Source: Acidobacteriaceae bacterium (lineage in GTDB: Bacteria; Acidobacteriota; Terriglobia; Terriglobales; Acidobacteriaceae). Taken from it: a DNA stretch of 44,747 bases. Of the stretch, positions 25,386-37,478 are shown piece by piece. The first letter of the stretch is position 1. Each line of letters starts with the position of its first letter. Location: assembly GCA_003138515.1 (NCBI GenBank), contig PLGG01000076.1:1-44747 (forward strand), given 5' to 3'. Under the pieces are notes generated by a model. It was not told the origin of the DNA, searched no databases, and was given only the letters and a program-made list of their open reading frames with translations. The position numbers and the translations under genes are program-made.

Positions 25386-27092
25386 TTACTCCACCGGCAC
25401 GTCGATCTTGTCGCCGGGCAGCGGAGCCGTCATCCCCGGGCCGTCCTCGTCCCGTTCCTTCCCGTCCGGCAGCGGATGCAGTTTGAACAACACCAGCACA
25501 TTCCGGTCCGGATCGTCGAGCGCGGGAAAGCTCGCGACCTGTTCCACCGATTCATGCGTGTGCAGCTCCGACAAAATGACGGGATCGATGCCATTCCATG
25601 ACGCGTACCAGCCCGGCTGGGAGCGCTCCACCTTTTCCCCAAGGTCCTCAAAGCTGATTTCGTCGCAAAGCGTCGGCAAATGGGTCATCAGCGTAATGTC
25701 GTCCCCGCTCACTGACACCAGCTCCCGCTTCCCGTTCGGGTGCGTATCAACATACTGTGTCAACTCCGCCGCCGCGTTCACCCACGTGTACTCTGGATGC
25801 GTCGCGTACTCGATGGTCTTCGCCGCGTGAACGACGGTCGCGCATGCAGCCAGCGCAATCACGCACCACCCGGCACTTCGTTCCCATCCTCCCTGCTCCA
25901 CCAGCGCATTCGCCCCCAGTGCCACCACGCAGAAAATCAGGAACGACGACGCCAGAATGTACCGCGGCTGGGGATGGTTCTGCACCGTCATAAACAGCAC
26001 CATTCCCGCAACCCCCAGCAGCGCCGCTCCAAACACCGGATCGCCCCACAGCTTTCTGCTCCATTCCGCGCGCCTCGTCAGCGCAGCCCCCAGCACCAGC
26101 GCTCCAGCCAGCATCACCAGGCTGTGATCGATCCAAAGCAGCCCGTGAAACGACCACCAGAATGCCGCCAGCGGCCAAGTATATCCATCGGGCAACGTAA
26201 AGTGGCTTACTACCAGAAAGTACCGGTAGTCGGGCATCAAGCCCAGCCGAAGAACGATCGCCAGCCAAGCGCCATACACCGACGCCGCGCTCAACGCCGC
26301 CGCCAGCGCGCACTTGATCGCTTTCCTTCTCTCGTGCCAAAGCGGCATCAGCATCGCCCAGGCAACCGCCGGCGCCAGAAACGCAGCCGTGGTCTTCGTC
26401 AGCACCGCCAGCGCATACAACAGCCCGATCCCCACCGATGCCAGCACCGGCCGGTTCATCCGCGGCAATCGCACCGCAACATTCAGCGTCGCCAGCAACA
26501 GCGTCGTCTGCAGCGGCTCCAGAATCGCCAGCCGGCTGAAGCTATAAACATAGGGGCTCGTCACCGCCAGCGTTACTCCCACCAAGGCCATCCACACCGG
26601 GGTCCCCGCGGATGGGTCCTCATCCGCGGGGTGGGAGCGCGGTCCACGGCCGCGCAACAACAGGTAGCTCAGTGCCAGGCTCGCAAAAAAGCATCCCACC
26701 GCCAGCCCGCGAGCTGCCTGCACGCTCACACCGGTAAAGAAATAAAGGAGCCACTCCGCGAAAGGCCACACCGGAACGATCACCGCGGGATTGAAGTCCC
26801 CCGCCAGATACCAATTCCCAAACAGATGCGCGCGCACCGCGGCATTCCCGTACCAGCCCTCATCGGTGTACTTTGCCCAGTCCATTGTCCACGGCGATCC
26901 GTTTGGAAAATCTGCCCTCAGGTGCCATGCGTGCAGCGCCGCGAATCCAACAATCGCAAGCACCCAGGCAGCTGTGCCCCAGCGCCGCAGCCCTTCTGCC
27001 CGTCCCGAGCGCGGTCCCTGCCCGTCCATAACGCTCTCCTGCACTCGAACGGCGCGCCCCAAACGCGTCACGGCTGGAGATTCCGCTGGCAT
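25386..27092 (-). CDS. GT-C type membrane glycosyltransferase-like protein
   Basis: A 568-residue membrane protein with about 10-12 hydrophobic segments from residue 42 onward. The first extracytoplasmic loop holds MDWAKYTDEGWYGNAA, the acidic motif (DE) expected for a GT-C fold that takes sugar from a polyprenyl-phosphate donor, as in the PMT/ArnT group. A soluble C-terminal domain begins near residue 440. The acceptor is unknown. ATG at 27092 has GAGGGAACAGGA upstream; ATG at 27029 with GGAG is also possible. A palindromic element at 26604-26631 is translated as part of the loop around LLLRGRGPRSHPADEDPSAG. The octamer repeat lies directly behind the stop. Confidence 0.8.
   Translation of the reverse strand: MPAESPAVTRLGRAVRVQESVMDGQGPRSGRAEGLRRWGTAAWVLAIVGFAALHAWHLRADFPNGSPWTMDWAKYTDEGWYGNAAVRAHLFGNWYLAGDFNPAVIVPVWPFAEWLLYFFTGVSVQAARGLAVGCFFASLALSYLLLRGRGPRSHPADEDPSAGTPVWMALVGVTLAVTSPYVYSFSRLAILEPLQTTLLLATLNVAVRLPRMNRPVLASVGIGLLYALAVLTKTTAAFLAPAVAWAMLMPLWHERRKAIKCALAAALSAASVYGAWLAIVLRLGLMPDYRYFLVVSHFTLPDGYTWPLAAFWWSFHGLLWIDHSLVMLAGALVLGAALTRRAEWSRKLWGDPVFGAALLGVAGMVLFMTVQNHPQPRYILASSFLIFCVVALGANALVEQGGWERSAGWCVIALAACATVVHAAKTIEYATHPEYTWVNAAAELTQYVDTHPNGKRELVSVSGDDITLMTHLPTLCDEISFEDLGEKVERSQPGWYASWNGIDPVILSELHTHESVEQVASFPALDDPDRNVLVLFKLHPLPDGKERDEDGPGMTAPLPGDKIDVPVE
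26604..26631. repeat. Palindromic element inside the membrane glycosyltransferase gene
   Basis: Perfect 11-base arms CCCCGCGGATG and CATCCGCGGGG are separated by 6 bases. The flanks are also GC-rich with a second short palindrome (GGTCCACGGCCGCG). It is in frame and codes for a hydrophilic loop between two membrane segments, which suggests that a repetitive element was inserted without breaking the gene. Confidence 0.7.
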
Positions 27093-27473
27093 TCCTGTTC
27101 CCTCAGACTCTTCAAATGATCAAAGCTGGTTTTGAAAAAATGAGCAAAGCTGCTTATGGAGTTCGCTTCTGCGTGGATTCCCCTGAGTATAACGCGCCCC
27201 CACACGCGCTCCGGGCGAACGCACGGAACTCCCTCAGGCTCAGCGAGCGAACGGCTAGGAGCTAAATACTGCTTTCCTTTCCCTGCTCACTGCTCCCTGT
27301 TCACTTCTTCACTCTTTCACTCTTTCACTCCTTCACTTACTCCCTATTTCCTACTCCCTGCTCCCTGCTTTTATGAACTTCCTCTAACTTCATGTTTTCC
27401 CCCACCTCGCCGATGAGACCTGTGATGGCTTGGCAGTTCACCTTTGCGTCGCAGGCGAGGCAGGTTGAGATCC
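27093..27473. other. Divergent gap, membrane glycosyltransferase / NtrC-like gene
   Basis: A 381-base gap between divergent genes. About a quarter of it is the CTCCCTG-like repeat (27279-27371). The small open frame through the repeat has low-complexity translation and no ribosome binding site, so I do not call a gene. Confidence 0.5.
27279..27371. repeat. Degenerate 7-base repeat tract (TCCCTGC/TTCACTC)
   Basis: About thirteen pyrimidine-rich units of 7-8 bases such as TCCCTGC, TCCCTGT, TTCACTC and TCCCTAT run head to tail. It resembles the tracts at 1051, 11774 and 25353 but is longer and more decayed and lies between divergent genes instead of behind a stop codon. Confidence 0.75.
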
Positions 27474-28490
27474 ATGCATAGCTCAGCTCCGTTTCACCCG
27501 CAGCCTCCCGCCTCCGGCATTACGCTCGTGGAGTTGGACTCCGCGACTGCCTCTATCCAGGTCGTCGGCGTCAGCGCCGCCTGGCGCAAGCTCCTCATGC
27601 AGGCTGAAATGGCTGCGCCCCACTTGCAGGTTGCCGCCATTGAGGGCGAGCATGGCACCGGCAAGTACACCCTCGCCCGCTATCTCTTCAGCCGCTCACC
27701 CCTCGCCGCCAGCGCCTTTCAGCGCCGCGACGCCCGCGAGTGGCTGGCCACCGACGCCGATCCCTCCACCCTTGCCGGTTTCACCTATCTCGATCGCGTC
27801 GACCTTCTTGCCCCTCCCGGTCAGGGCCTGCTCCTTGGCGTCCTCAAAAACCTTCAGGACCGTCCGCCCGGCCGTGCCGTTCTGCTCGCCTCTTCGCAAA
27901 CTCCGCTCCGCCAGATGGCCGGCCAGGGACTTCTTCTCCCCGACCTCGCCTTTCGCCTCACTGCCATTCGCTTCGCCATCCCCCCGCTGCGCCAGCGCCG
28001 CGAAGACATCGCCCCGCTCGCGCAATTTCTCCTCGACCGCATCTGCGCCCGCTACCAGCAACGCCCAGTCGTCCTCGGACCCGGCACACTTGCCCGTCTC
28101 CTCCAACACTCCTGGCCCGGCAACGTGCGCGAGCTCGCCGGCATCCTCGAGAACGCTCTCCTCCAGGCCGACAACGGCGTCATCCGCACCTCTGACCTCG
28201 CCCTCCCCGACGGCCTCCAGCAGTCCCCGTTCCCGTCCTTCGACCAGGCGCTCGCCGCCAGCCCAGCCGTCAATCCCTGGGCAAACTCTTCAGCCGGCCC
28301 CGCCCCGATGCTCGACTCGCAGTCCTCCGCCCGCGCCGCCGACCTCTCCCTCGACGCCATCATCCGCCATCATGTCCAGTTTGTGCTCGACCTCAACCGT
28401 GGCAACAAGCTCCGTGCTGCCCGCCAGCTCGCCATCAGCCGCTCCACCCTCTACCGCATCCTCGCTAACGAAAACTTCCTCGCCCGCTGA
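27474..28490 (+). CDS. NtrC-like AAA protein with degenerate ATPase and Fis-type HTH
   Basis: A 338-residue protein with the architecture of a sigma54 activator. The Walker A is GEHGTGKY (58-65). The region that should carry GAFTGA, the loop that touches sigma54, is shortened and lacks it. The Walker B is TYLDRVDLL, with arginine in place of the catalytic glutamate. The arginine-finger region PPLRQRREDIAPLAQFLL, SWPGNVREL and a C-terminal Fis-like HTH (KLRAARQLAISRSTLYRIL) are kept. It probably binds DNA but is unlikely to activate sigma54 in the standard way; it may be a repressor or work with another ATPase. The ATG at 27474 follows AGGCAGGTTGAG; the frame is open from a TTG at 27444. No receiver domain is fused. 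Confidence 0.8.
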   Translation: MHSSAPFHPQPPASGITLVELDSATASIQVVGVSAAWRKLLMQAEMAAPHLQVAAIEGEHGTGKYTLARYLFSRSPLAASAFQRRDAREWLATDADPSTLAGFTYLDRVDLLAPPGQGLLLGVLKNLQDRPPGRAVLLASSQTPLRQMAGQGLLLPDLAFRLTAIRFAIPPLRQRREDIAPLAQFLLDRICARYQQRPVVLGPGTLARLLQHSWPGNVRELAGILENALLQADNGVIRTSDLALPDGLQQSPFPSFDQALAASPAVNPWANSSAGPAPMLDSQSSARAADLSLDAIIRHHVQFVLDLNRGNKLRAARQLAISRSTLYRILANENFLAR

Positions 28491-28600
28491 AGCATTTTCT
28501 TAAACTCTGAACTTCGAAGCCGCAACCCTGAGTTCGACGCGGCCAACACGGGGTCGCCCATGGCGGGTTTTTGCCGTTGGAGTGGGAACAACAGGGAACG

Positions 28601-28628
28601 GTGACGTAGCTCAATCGCAATACGTCAC
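28601..28628. repeat. Inverted repeat with 8-base arms
   Basis: GTGACGTA and TACGTCAC are perfect arms with a 12-base spacer in the gap between the convergent NtrC-like and hybrid-kinase genes. It could be a protein-binding site or a shared terminator; there is no T-run. Confidence 0.5.
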
Positions 28629-28701
28629 AGCATTTCTGAGAATACGCAAGAACAAGAATCCCCGACCACCGCGTATCGGTCGCCTGCGAGGTTTAGCCGC
28701 G

Positions 28702-28718
28702 AGCCAACGAAGTTGGCT
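28702..28718 (-). terminator. Hairpin directly behind the hybrid kinase gene
   Basis: A 7-base-pair stem AGCCAAC/GTTGGCT with a 3-base loop lies 7 bases behind the stop codon of the last gene of the chemosensory operon. Without a T-run it can only be a tentative end of the transcript. Confidence 0.3.
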
Positions 28719-28725
28719 GGACGAT

Positions 28726-33224
<4,499 letters not shown>

Positions 33225-33228
<4 letters not shown>

Positions 33229-34067
33229 GCCTGGTTCTTCCATTGATAGAAAACCGACCGCAGGTATCGCTTCGGCTCGAGCTCCGGACAGAGCCCGGAG
33301 ATCGATTCGGTTGAGCCGATGATGAGGCAGCCGTCTTTTGCCAGATATCGGATGAGGTTCCGGTACAGTCTGGTTTTGTCCGCCTCGGTGAAGTAGATGG
33401 CGACGTTACGGCAGAAAATGATGTCGAACGGATTTGGGAAGGAGAACGGCTCCAGCAGGTTCATGGTGCGAAATGTGGCCAGCGCGCGGATTTCGTCGCG
33501 GACCTTCCAGCGATCGCCCGATGCCATGAAGTGCCGGGCGAGCGACTCCGGCGGCAGGCCCCGCTCCAGTTCCAGCCGGCCGTATTCTCCGTAGCTGGCC
33601 TGGGCCACAACCTTGTTCGAAATGTCTGTGCCCATAATGCGGATGTCGTAGCGCGCGAGGTCCCCAAGCAGCTCCTTGAGAACGATAGCCGTCGAGTACG
33701 CCTCCTGACCCGTCGAACAGGCCGCGCTCCAGATGCGGATGGGAACGCGGGCGCCATTCGCATTGCGCCGGTCGATGAGGTCGGGAATCAGCTTGTGCCG
33801 AAGCAAGTCGAAAGGAGACGTATCCCGGAAGAACGAGGTTTCGTTCGTGGTTATGGCTTCAATCACTTTGCTGCGCAGTTTGCTCGTGCCGTCGGCCCGG
33901 ACCTTGAAGAACAGCTCGGAAAAGCTGGCGGCGCCGGATTCTCTCAGCAGGCCGCTCAAGCGCGTCTCCACCAGATAGCCTTTTGAATCGTCGAGATGAA
34001 TTCCGCTGATCTCGTAAATGTAGCGGGTCCAGACCGGCAACTCTTCGCGCGTGATCGCGGTAGTCAA
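33225..34067 (-). CDS. cheR: Chemotaxis protein methyltransferase CheR
   Basis: Methylates glutamates of chemoreceptors with S-adenosylmethionine. The 280 residues have the N-terminal helical domain (VWTRYIYEISGIHLDDSKGYLVETRL) and the C-terminal SAM-binding domain with ETSFFRD, IRIWSAACSTGQEAYS, ILGTDIS-like IMGTDISN, and FDIIFCRNVAIYF. The start is TTG at 34067, forming a TTGA overlap with the cheB stop and preceded by AAAGGAGG; the frame runs open to 34490, but that part overlaps cheB and has no CheR similarity. It is followed by the hybrid kinase gene in an ATGA overlap. Confidence 0.95.
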
Positions 34068-35191
34068 AGCAGCCCTCCTTTGACCACGGCGCCGATGCGG
34101 CCGGCGATCGAGCTTAAAGGCAAAATGACATCGGCCACTCCTGCATCGACCGCTGCTTTGGGCATTCCGTAAACCACGCTGCTCGCTTCGTCCTGCGCAA
34201 TCACGAAACAACCATGGCGCTTCAGCAGCTTCAAGCCAATCGTTCCGTCGCTTCCCATCCCGGTCAGAATCACTGCCATCGAGCTGCCTGGGAAATGGTT
34301 GGCCGCCGAGCGAAACAGGTAATCCACCGCGGGCCGGCAGTTGTTTTCGGGAGGGTCGTCGGTCAGCTCGAGCACGGCCCGGTTCTCCGTTCCTCGAATC
34401 AGCCTCATTTGCCGCCCTCCGGGCGCGATGTAAGCCGTGTTTGGCAGGGGGAGCTCCCCGTGAGCCGCCTCTCGAACCTCGACCGCGCATTTCGCGGCCA
34501 GGCTGTCGGCCAGGGATTTCGTAAAGATCGGAGGCATATGCTGCACAATCACAATCGGCACCCCGATGTCGCGTGGAATTGCGGGCAGAAGCTGGGCCAG
34601 CGCAGCCGGCCCGCCGGTGGACACGCCAATCAGGACCATCTCCGGCCTTTGCGGGAGGGATAGACGTCGCATGCGCGAGGGAACGCCATCAAGGCCGGAG
34701 CCCGCCTGTGCGCGTTGGGGTCGGGCGCCGGGCGTCGCGAGATCGGGCCGCAAGGGTCGAGAGTCACCGCGCAGAATTGTCCTGACTTCCACGCGATGCG
34801 CCGCGGCGCGCACCCGCGGAGCCAGCTCCCGCAACAGCGCCTCGCGGCCTTTTTCAGGGGTGGCGGCCTCCGGCTTCGTAATGAAATCGAAGGCGCCTTT
34901 TTCAAGGGCTCGCATGGTGAGGTCGCCCCCGCGACGGGACAATGCGCTCACCGCAATGATCTCCACTTGCGGTTCGCCCTTTCTGAACAGCTCATCGAGG
35001 ACCGCCAGGCCGTCCATCTCCGGCATCTCGATGTCCAGAGTGAGAAGATCGGGCTTGAGTTCGCGGACTTTCTCGACCGCAATCCTGCCGTTGGTCGCGG
35101 TTCCCACGACCTCAACGCCCGGCAGCGACACCAGCACGTCCCGAAGCAGCCGCCGGAAAAGGATCGCATCGTCGGCGACCAGGACCCTCAC
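34064..35191 (-). CDS. cheB: Chemotaxis methylesterase CheB (REC plus methylesterase)
   Basis: Removes methyl groups from receptors when phosphorylated. The 375 residues have a REC domain (VADDAILFRRLL, aspartate in LLTLDIEMPEMDG) at about 1-120, a linker, and the CheB catalytic domain at about 185-370 with IGVSTGGPAAL (catalytic Ser), QHMPPIFT (His) and ILTGMGSDG (Asp). The start is GTG at 35191, preceded by AGAGGGGGTAGGC, 2 bases behind the cheW stop. Its stop overlaps the cheR start. Confidence 0.96.
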   Translation of the reverse strand: MRVLVADDAILFRRLLRDVLVSLPGVEVVGTATNGRIAVEKVRELKPDLLTLDIEMPEMDGLAVLDELFRKGEPQVEIIAVSALSRRGGDLTMRALEKGAFDFITKPEAATPEKGREALLRELAPRVRAAAHRVEVRTILRGDSRPLRPDLATPGARPQRAQAGSGLDGVPSRMRRLSLPQRPEMVLIGVSTGGPAALAQLLPAIPRDIGVPIVIVQHMPPIFTKSLADSLAAKCAVEVREAAHGELPLPNTAYIAPGGRQMRLIRGTENRAVLELTDDPPENNCRPAVDYLFRSAANHFPGSSMAVILTGMGSDGTIGLKLLKRHGCFVIAQDEASSVVYGMPKAAVDAGVADVILPLSSIAGRIGAVVKGGLL

Positions 35192-35193
35192 GC

Positions 35194-35697
35194 CTACCCC
35201 CTCTTGTCTTCGTTCGACATTGCTTTTCCGGTGCGCTCGTCGGTGTCGAGCACCGCCGCGAGATCGAGCAGCGCCGCAAGGCGCTCACCGCTCGGAAACA
35301 CGCCCAGCAGTTTCTGCATCTGGACGCCATGCAGATTCGGCGGAGCCGGCTCCAGGCCGCCCGCCTCCACCGCCACGGCATCCTCCACCCGGTCCACCAG
35401 CAGACCCACAGGCTCGCCTTTCCAGTCGGCGATCAGGATGCGGCTCTCGGGACCGATCTCGACGGCTCCCAGGCCCAGGCGCACACAGAGATCGATGACC
35501 GTAATAATTCGGCCGCGCAGATTTCGAATGCCGGCCACATACGCCTGGGCATGGCGGACGGGCGTAAGCTCGCCCACCATGACCACTTTCTGAATCAAAG
35601 TTGCGTCGACCCCGAAGACGCCGCCGTCGCTCCCCAGTTGAAAGGTGGCTACCAGCAGGTCTTCCGCGATCTCAGGATTGGAGACGCTCTTTGCCAT
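35194..35697 (-). CDS. cheW: Chemotaxis adaptor CheW
   Basis: Links chemoreceptors to the CheA kinase. The 167-residue product is a single CheW domain: ATFQLGSDGGVFGVDATLIQ, YVAGIRNLRGRIITVIDLC, ILIADWKGEPVGLLVDRVED, and a C-terminal RLAALLDLAAVLD. The ATG at 35697 follows GGAGGGCGACG. It lies 11 bases behind the receptor gene and 2 bases before cheB, clearly in the same operon. This is additional to the two CheW-type domains inside CheA. Confidence 0.95.
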   Translation of the reverse strand: MAKSVSNPEIAEDLLVATFQLGSDGGVFGVDATLIQKVVMVGELTPVRHAQAYVAGIRNLRGRIITVIDLCVRLGLGAVEIGPESRILIADWKGEPVGLLVDRVEDAVAVEAGGLEPAPPNLHGVQMQKLLGVFPSGERLAALLDLAAVLDTDERTGKAMSNEDKRG

Positions 35698-35708
35698 CGT
35701 CGCCCTCC

Positions 35709-37406
35709 CTACAAGCTGAACTGCGCCACCTGGGCGCCGAGTTGTTCGGCCAGCTTGGATAATTCGACCGCGCTGGCCTCCACGTGCTGGCCGCCCTGCC
35801 GGATGTCGACCACCGCCGTGTTGACCCCTGCAATGTCCTGCGCGATGCTCTTCGATACTTCCGCAGTGTGCGAGACGCGTTCATTGGCCTGCCGCACGCC
35901 GTCCGAGGCTTGCGCAATGTTGCCCGCCACATCCTTGGTCACCGTGGCTTGCTCTTCGATGGCCGCCGCAATGCTCGAGACGATCGTGCCCACGTCCTTG
36001 ATCACGGTCGTAATCTGCCCGATGTCGGAGATCGCCGTGCCGGTCGAGTTCTGTATTCCGGCGATGCGCGCCTTGATGTCCTCGGTGGCCTCGGCCGTCT
36101 GCCGCGCCAGCTCCTTGATTTCGTTCGCCACCACGGCAAAGCCCTTGCCCGCCGTTCCCGCGCGCGCCGCCTCGATGGTGGCGTTCAGCGCCAGCAGGTT
36201 GGTTTGCGCCGAGATGTTGGTGATGGTCTCAGTCACATGGCCGATCTCCTGCGCCGCCTGGCCCAGCTTCTGCATCTGGTCGGTGATCGTCTGCGCCTGG
36301 CCCGTCGCCTGCTCGCTGATGGCGCGAGCCCGGGAAGTGTTGGCCGCGATGTCGCCCACCGTGGCGCTCATCTCCTCGGTGGCCGAGGCTACCGAGGACA
36401 GGCTGCTTGAAGACTCCTCCATGCCCGCGGCAATCGACAGAGTATTGGCGCTGGCCTCTTCGGCCGCCACCGCTACTCCATTGGCTTTGTCCGACATGGA
36501 AGAGGTCCCTTCGGCGGTTTGCTTCGAGACCGCCGACAGCTCGGTGGCCGAGGCGGCCAGGGTCTGTACGCCGCCGGCGATCTTTCCGATCAGCGTGCGA
36601 AGATTCACGGTCATGGTTTTCGAGGCGGCCGCCAATTCGCCCAGCTCGTCCTGCCTGGCAAGCATTTCTTCCGTGATCATGTTGCCGCTCAAATCTCCTG
36701 TGGCGTTCGCCTTGAGGCGCGCCAGAACCGGCGTCAGGGCGCCGACAATCCGGCCGCTGATGATGAAGGCGATCCCTATGCCAATCACCAGGGAGAGCAG
36801 CGAGGAAACGACCAGCATCCACTGCGATGTGCTCTGGCTCTTGATCTGGCTATCGAGATCGTCGGCAACCAGCGACTTGGCACTTCCTGAAAGCCCCTCG
36901 ATGACTTCTCTTACAGCGGCGCCGTGTGTCTCGACATTCTGCGCCAAATCGTCGTCGACGGATGCGATCCCTTTGGGGCCTGCGGACAGCGCCCGATCCA
37001 CGATGTCGCTCTGTTCCTGATGGAGCAAAGGCAACTCGGTCTCCAGCTTTGCCACCCTGTCCTTGTTCTCTTGCAGAACAAAATGCTTGCTCATCTCGGG
37101 CAGCTCTTCAAACTCCGAGTTGACCGCGGCCCAGTCCTGCTCCACGTTCTGTTTGTAGGCCTTTGCCTTGTCGAGTTTCCCGGTGGCGACATACAGCACC
37201 ACGCGGCGCGTGTCGGATCTCGTTTTCAATAGGTTGAGTTCCACCGCGCTGGATTTCACCATGAGCGGGATCCTGATTTCCTTGAAACGGTCCAGCTTCT
37301 GGCTGACGTCGCTCGCCTTCCAATAAACGATGGCCGAGGAGATGAGCACAAGGGCCAGCACAGCGGCAAAGGCCAGTACCAGTTGCGATCGGATATTCAG
37401 CTTCAT
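35709..37406 (-). CDS. Methyl-accepting chemotaxis protein (membrane receptor)
   Basis: A 565-residue transmembrane chemoreceptor. Membrane segments lie at about 8-28 and 192-214, enclosing a periplasmic four-helix-bundle-like sensor of about 160 residues. A HAMP domain follows (214-268), then the methyl-accepting coiled coil with the hairpin tip [30 protein letters not shown]. The tip has TAGKG where many receptors have EQGRG. The C-terminus ends VAQFSL without the pentapeptide tether for CheR. The ATG at 37406 follows AAGGAGAGACTCTTT. The gene is between cheA and cheW. The ligand is unknown; the 4HB sensor type is used for small ligands. Confidence 0.95.
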   Translation of the reverse strand: MKLNIRSQLVLAFAAVLALVLISSAIVYWKASDVSQKLDRFKEIRIPLMVKSSAVELNLLKTRSDTRRVVLYVATGKLDKAKAYKQNVEQDWAAVNSEFEELPEMSKHFVLQENKDRVAKLETELPLLHQEQSDIVDRALSAGPKGIASVDDDLAQNVETHGAAVREVIEGLSGSAKSLVADDLDSQIKSQSTSQWMLVVSSLLSLVIGIGIAFIISGRIVGALTPVLARLKANATGDLSGNMITEEMLARQDELGELAAASKTMTVNLRTLIGKIAGGVQTLAASATELSAVSKQTAEGTSSMSDKANGVAVAAEEASANTLSIAAGMEESSSSLSSVASATEEMSATVGDIAANTSRARAISEQATGQAQTITDQMQKLGQAAQEIGHVTETITNISAQTNLLALNATIEAARAGTAGKGFAVVANEIKELARQTAEATEDIKARIAGIQNSTGTAISDIGQITTVIKDVGTIVSSIAAAIEEQATVTKDVAGNIAQASDGVRQANERVSHTAEVSKSIAQDIAGVNTAVVDIRQGGQHVEASAVELSKLAEQLGAQVAQFSL

Positions 37407-37478
37407 AAAGAGTCTCTCCTTCGTGTTGCGTGTTGAGTACCTGCCTCTGTGCCAGGCCCTCCATCTCGCGATGGGCGG

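Noticed and set aside
25740..27119. 459-codon open frame on the plus strand
   Set aside because: Gln/Arg/His-rich translation typical of antisense shadow; the opposite strand codes a plausible multi-pass membrane protein.
27156..27416. Small 86-codon open frame
   Set aside because: Runs through the 7-base repeat tract, has a low-complexity translation and no ribosome binding site.
34068..34490. N-terminal extension of cheR
   Set aside because: It lies entirely inside cheB in another frame and has no CheR similarity; TTG at 34067 with AAAGGAGG and a TTGA overlap is the better start.
35329..37020. 563-codon open frame on the plus strand
   Set aside because: Antisense to the chemoreceptor and cheW genes; Ala/Ser-rich shadow.
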